Shown here: positions 30,330-36,546 of the stretch, piece after piece
How positions within the stretch are numbered: position 1 is the stretch's first letter
Layout of the letters: every line of letters starts with the position of its first letter
Origin: an uncultured Clostridia bacterium
GTDB taxonomy: Bacteria > Bacillota > Clostridia > Christensenellales > Borkfalkiaceae
Assembly (NCBI GenBank): GCA_947627565.1
Contig: CANQWO010000017.1
Coordinates: 1 to 36,546, forward strand
Direction of reading: 5' to 3'
Length of the DNA: 36,546 nt
Notes under the pieces: model-generated
The model's database searches: none
What the model was told of the DNA's origin: nothing
What the model saw: the letters and a program-made list of their open reading frames with translations, nothing else
Made by a program: the position numbers and the translations under genes

Positions 30330-31147
30330 ACGAGCTCCTTTGCGATCTCGTCTGCCAATATATTGAAATCGAGCGTGTCGGTTACGGACATGCCCCCCTC
30401 GTTTAACGCCTGACAGATCACGGAAATACGCGGAAGCGCCAAATTGAACGTGAGAAGGCGCTCGCCGTCGGAGAAGATCTCCCGCGGCGTGCCCTGCATG
30501 ACCAGCTCCCCGCGGTTCATGACGAAGGCGCGGTCGGCCTGCATGGCCTCCTCGACGAAATGGGTGATGAGGACGACGGTCATCTTTTCCTCGCGGTTGA
30601 GGCGGAGCACGACGTCCATGATCTCCTTCCTGCCGCGCGGGTCGAGCATGGCGGTGGATTCGTCGAGGATCATGACGCGCGGTTTGAGCGCCAGAACGCC
30701 TGCGACGGCGACGCGCTGTTTTTGGCCGCCCGAGAGGCGTTGGACGGTGGCATGGCGATAGGCCTGCATGCCGACCGCGCCGAGCGCAAAGTCGATGCGG
30801 CGGCCGATCTCTTCCCGCGGGGTCCCGATATTTTCCGCGCCGAACGCGACGTCGTCCTCCACGATGGAGGCGACCGTCTGGTTATCGGGATTTTGGAAGA
30901 CGACGCCGACCTGCTTGCGGATCTCGTAGAGCGTCTTATCGGAGAGCGGAACGCCGAAAATGCGGATCGTCCCGCGGTCGGGGACCAAAATGCCGTTTGC
31001 GAGGCGGGCGAACGTGGACTTTCCGCTCCCGTTGTGCCCGAGGATGGCAACGAACTCGCCCTCCTCGACGTCAAGATTGAGTTTTGAGATACGGAAGCCG
31101 CCCTCACCGTAGGAAAAATCGACGTCCCGAAACTCGATTGCGTGCAT
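30317..31147 (-). CDS. ecfA1: ECF transporter ATPase EcfA1
   Basis: A 276-residue ATPase, first gene of the ecf operon. It has Walker A GHNGSGKST, Q-loop FQNPDNQTVASIVEDDVAFG, signature LSGGQKQRVAVAGV, Walker B VMILDESTAMLDPRG and the histidine in ITHFVEEA. DEST instead of DEPT is seen in many EcfA1 proteins. It forms a heterodimer with EcfA2 to power EcfT. Promoter at 31178-31206. Unlike the common arrangement, no ribosomal protein genes (rpoA-rplQ) lie upstream. Confidence 0.95.
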   Translation of the reverse strand: MHAIEFRDVDFSYGEGGFRISKLNLDVEEGEFVAILGHNGSGKSTFARLANGILVPDRGTIRIFGVPLSDKTLYEIRKQVGVVFQNPDNQTVASIVEDDVAFGAENIGTPREEIGRRIDFALGAVGMQAYRHATVQRLSGGQKQRVAVAGVLALKPRVMILDESTAMLDPRGRKEIMDVVLRLNREEKMTVVLITHFVEEAMQADRAFVMNRGELVMQGTPREIFSDGERLLTFNLALPRISVICQALNEGGMSVTDTLDFNILADEIAKELVCGS

Positions 31148-31177
31148 GGATTCTCTCTATGAATGATTTCGGTACCT

Positions 31178-31206
31178 ATTATACCAAACCGTGGCGAAAT
31201 TTACAA
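31178..31206 (-). promoter_or_regulatory. Promoter of the ecf-truA operon
   Basis: On the minus strand there is -35 TTGTAA (31206-31201), a 17-base spacer and a perfect -10 TATAAT (31183-31178). Just upstream are two TGAAAT hexamers on the plus strand 11 bases apart (31207-31212, 31218-31223), resembling the repeat before the response regulator. Confidence 0.65.
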
Positions 31207-31234
31207 TGAAATCGCGGTGAAATTCGGAAAAATT

Positions 31235-31266
31235 GCGAAAAAATTCCCCTCCGACGGGCGGAGGGG
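31235..31266 (-). terminator. Terminator of the second unknown surface-protein gene
   Basis: On the minus strand CCCCTCCG (31266-31259) pairs with CGGAGGGG (31253-31246), loop five bases, followed by AATTTTTT. It starts 15 bases after the stop at 31282. Confidence 0.85.
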
Positions 31267-31281
31267 ACGGAAAAACGGAGC

Positions 31282-32676
31282 TCAGCGGCGCTTCAGGGCG
31301 CGAATGACGATGACGGCGACGACGATGACGAACGCGACGGCGCCGAGGCCGAGCAGCACGGGCACGACGCGCGCGAAGATGCTCTCCGTGGGGCGCCAAT
31401 CGTAGGCCTCGCCCCCGTCAATCTCCAATTCCAATTCGCTGAGCGGAAGGCCGTCATGCGAATATTCATAGCCCGCGTCCGTCTTCAAAAGGTCGAGCGA
31501 ACAATCGGAAAGGGTGAGGTCCGTCTCGACGGTGACGGCAAGTTCCCCGAAGGAGGCCCATTCCCGCGCAGGCGTGAGGAGGCATTCGTAGTGCGCGCAA
31601 CCGCCCCAGACGCCCGGATAGAGGGGGCCCGAAACGGCGCTCGCGGCCGTGCCGCCCGCGGGGATCTCGAGCGTGTAGTCGTACCAACGGAGCAGTTCCC
31701 CATCGCCGACCAACGGGCCGTCCCCCGTGAGGCTGTCCACAAAATACCCCTCATAGTTGGTCCGATGGCGGAAATAGTCCGCGGCGACCTGAAACCAATC
31801 CGCCTCCCCCACCTCTGCGGGGCGACGCGATGCGACGTATTCCCCGAATGTCGTCTCCCCCGGGTGCTCGGCGATCTCGGCCTCCGCCTCCTTGCGGGCC
31901 GAAGCGTCCCAATAGCCGTCGCGTTCGACGACGCGAGCGCGCACGATCTTCGCATCGTCGCCTGCGCATAGGAGCATGGGCGCATTTTCGAGCCTGAAGT
32001 GCACGACAAGATAGCCGCTCTCCCGGATGGCGCGCTCGGCGTCGAAGACGAGGCGCGTGCGCGCGGGATTATAGGAAAGCGTCAGCTCCAACAGGCGCTC
32101 TTCCGCATTTTCCGTGGTCACATCAAAGACATGGGTATGGCATTTGAGGTCATCGGTATAAAAATCGTCCGCAGTTTTTTCGGGGAAGAGCTTGTCGAGC
32201 TCGGCTCGCGTAAACTCCGAGCCATACGGGAAATAGGTGTAGCGCATCCTTGCGGCGACCGCCTCTCCGTTCACCGTCACGCCGTAGCGGTCCACGTCGT
32301 CGAAGTAGCCCGCGGGGCGCCCGTTTTCGTCGTAGCGCATGAGGTATTCGGGCCGCGCACCGAACGGGAAGAGGAGACGCAGGGAGAGCGGCTCCGAAGT
32401 CGGGTTGCGAAATTCGTATTCGGCGGTGAAGGAGGCGGAATACGCCCCGAACGCCTCCTCGGTCATGTAGCCTTGGGGAAGGGCGGGGACGCTGAGCGAG
32501 AGCCGCTCGCGCACGACCTCGGCGGAACGGTCCTCGGAGAGGACACCCACGCAGGGAGTCGCGGGAAAATACATGGGCGCGGCGCCCGCGGAGGCGGGAA
32601 TTTTTACGCCGCCCGCCGACATCATGACGGCGAGCAGGGCGACCGTCGCTGCAAAAAATCCGAGAAATTTTTTCAT
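31282..32676 (-). CDS. Membrane-anchored extracytoplasmic protein, paralogue of the two-component-linked protein
   Basis: Function not recognised; 464 residues. Signal peptide MKKFLGFFAATVALLAVMMS, a long exported part, then a C-terminal transmembrane helix (FARVVPVLLGLGAVAFVIVVAVIVI) and basic tail RALKRR. It aligns by eye with the 4554-5945 protein over its whole length: EFRNPTSEPLSLRLLFPFGARPEYL against FYNPTEEAATVRALLP; TADDFYTDDLKCH against MDDFYCREGLSV; RWYDYTLEIPA against RWYDYDLTVPP, both near residues 320-330; and similar EYSHDGLPLSELELEI against YCFARKAMPLGELSFTL. ATG 32676 (AAGGAG upstream) starts the signal peptide; an in-frame ATG at 32703 has the same ribosome binding site, duplicated. 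It stands alone, with no two-component genes beside it. Confidence 0.75.
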   Translation of the reverse strand: MKKFLGFFAATVALLAVMMSAGGVKIPASAGAAPMYFPATPCVGVLSEDRSAEVVRERLSLSVPALPQGYMTEEAFGAYSASFTAEYEFRNPTSEPLSLRLLFPFGARPEYLMRYDENGRPAGYFDDVDRYGVTVNGEAVAARMRYTYFPYGSEFTRAELDKLFPEKTADDFYTDDLKCHTHVFDVTTENAEERLLELTLSYNPARTRLVFDAERAIRESGYLVVHFRLENAPMLLCAGDDAKIVRARVVERDGYWDASARKEAEAEIAEHPGETTFGEYVASRRPAEVGEADWFQVAADYFRHRTNYEGYFVDSLTGDGPLVGDGELLRWYDYTLEIPAGGTAASAVSGPLYPGVWGGCAHYECLLTPAREWASFGELAVTVETDLTLSDCSLDLLKTDAGYEYSHDGLPLSELELEIDGGEAYDWRPTESIFARVVPVLLGLGAVAFVIVVAVIVIRALKRR

Positions 32677-32720
32677 GGCGCTCCTTCCGGCGGATCCATT
32701 CATGGCGCTCCTTCCGGCGG
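32674..32720. repeat. Direct repeat carrying a duplicated ribosome binding site and start codon
   Basis: CATGGCGCTCCTTCCGGCGG occurs at 32674-32693 and again at 32701-32720, offset by 27 bases. On the minus strand each copy reads GGAAGGAGCGCC followed by ATG, so the gene has two in-frame starts nine codons apart, each with the same ribosome binding site. The rest of 32721-32902 holds no gene that I can support. Confidence 0.85.
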
Positions 32721-32902
32721 GCCCGACCCGCGCATCGCCCTTTGGGACAAACGGCGCGGCTTGCCCGTGCTTTCAATGGTTACAACGAAGCGGGGCGCAC
32801 GGTTGTCCCGCGGTTTTTTCCGATTTTTTCCGATTTTTCGGACGTCCCGCCGCCGCCCGCCGCGGAGATGAAACAAAATGTGAAAAAATTCCCGTCACGG
32901 GA

Positions 32903-32931
32903 TTGACATCGCGAAGAAAAGCCGTTATAAT
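32903..32931 (+). promoter_or_regulatory. Promoter of the PFOR gene
   Basis: A perfect -35 TTGACA (32903-32908), a 17-base spacer and a perfect -10 TATAAT (32926-32931). The leader is about 70 bases and AT-rich, with GGAGG at 32995-32999 before the start codon. Confidence 0.8.
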
Positions 32932-33006
32932 AATGACGTTGGTGAAAAACGCCTGTTTTTTGCCATGCCGAATTTGTAATTTTTTAATTTTTATGGAGGT
33001 TTTTCG

Positions 33007-36546
<3,540 letters not shown>

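Overview
The window looks like chromosome of an anaerobic, GC-rich Bacillota (Clostridia) with a single membrane; the level and taxon are inferred. The basis is a pyruvate:ferredoxin oxidoreductase, a TM1266-type protein linked to [FeFe]-hydrogenases, a radical SAM DNA-repair pair, an ECF transporter operon joined to truA, lipoproteins with strong AGGAGG-type ribosome binding sites, and sigma-A promoters that mostly have 17-base spacers. No rRNA, tRNA, CRISPR array, IS element or prophage was seen.

Layout. 1-1343: two tandem 122-base repeats, then a ROK glucokinase. 1352-4296 (minus): an operon of a TM1266-family small protein, a substrate-binding lipoprotein, a permease and an ATPase. Its leader carries a terminator hairpin that also hides the first ribosome binding site. 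4421-4546 (plus): a near-consensus promoter followed about 90 bases later by a terminator, which is a candidate small RNA. 4554-8326 (minus): response regulator, sensor kinase and a membrane-anchored extracytoplasmic protein of unknown function. 8361-10393 (plus): radical SAM protein plus DUF4130 protein behind a LexA-like box. 10394-12126: a ferritin-like protein and a YghZ-like aldo/keto reductase. 12183-20897 (minus): a 50-residue Cys-containing protein, uppP, a PrsA/SurA-like lipoprotein, mfd, pth (with three GC-rich palindromic repeats upstream) and prs. 21027-26821 (plus): an ABC exporter-type operon of one ATPase, two FtsX-type permeases and one large lipoprotein. 26865-31206 (minus): ecfA1-ecfA2-ecfT-truA and a membrane protein with a PYNNG-repeat tail. 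31235-32676 (minus): a second member of the unknown family found beside the two-component system. 32903-36546 (plus): nifJ/PFOR, still open at the window edge.

How the genes work together. Most of the window is housekeeping: sugar phosphorylation, pyruvate oxidation, PRPP synthesis, peptidyl-tRNA recycling, transcription-coupled repair, cell-wall lipid carrier recycling, vitamin/metal uptake energising and tRNA pseudouridylation. The parts most worth a second look are the TM1266/ABC operon with its attenuator-like leader, the unassigned small transcript beside it, the two-component system with its linked unknown surface protein and distant paralogue, the likely SOS-controlled radical SAM/DUF4130 pair, and the ABC-FtsX-FtsX-lipoprotein operon.
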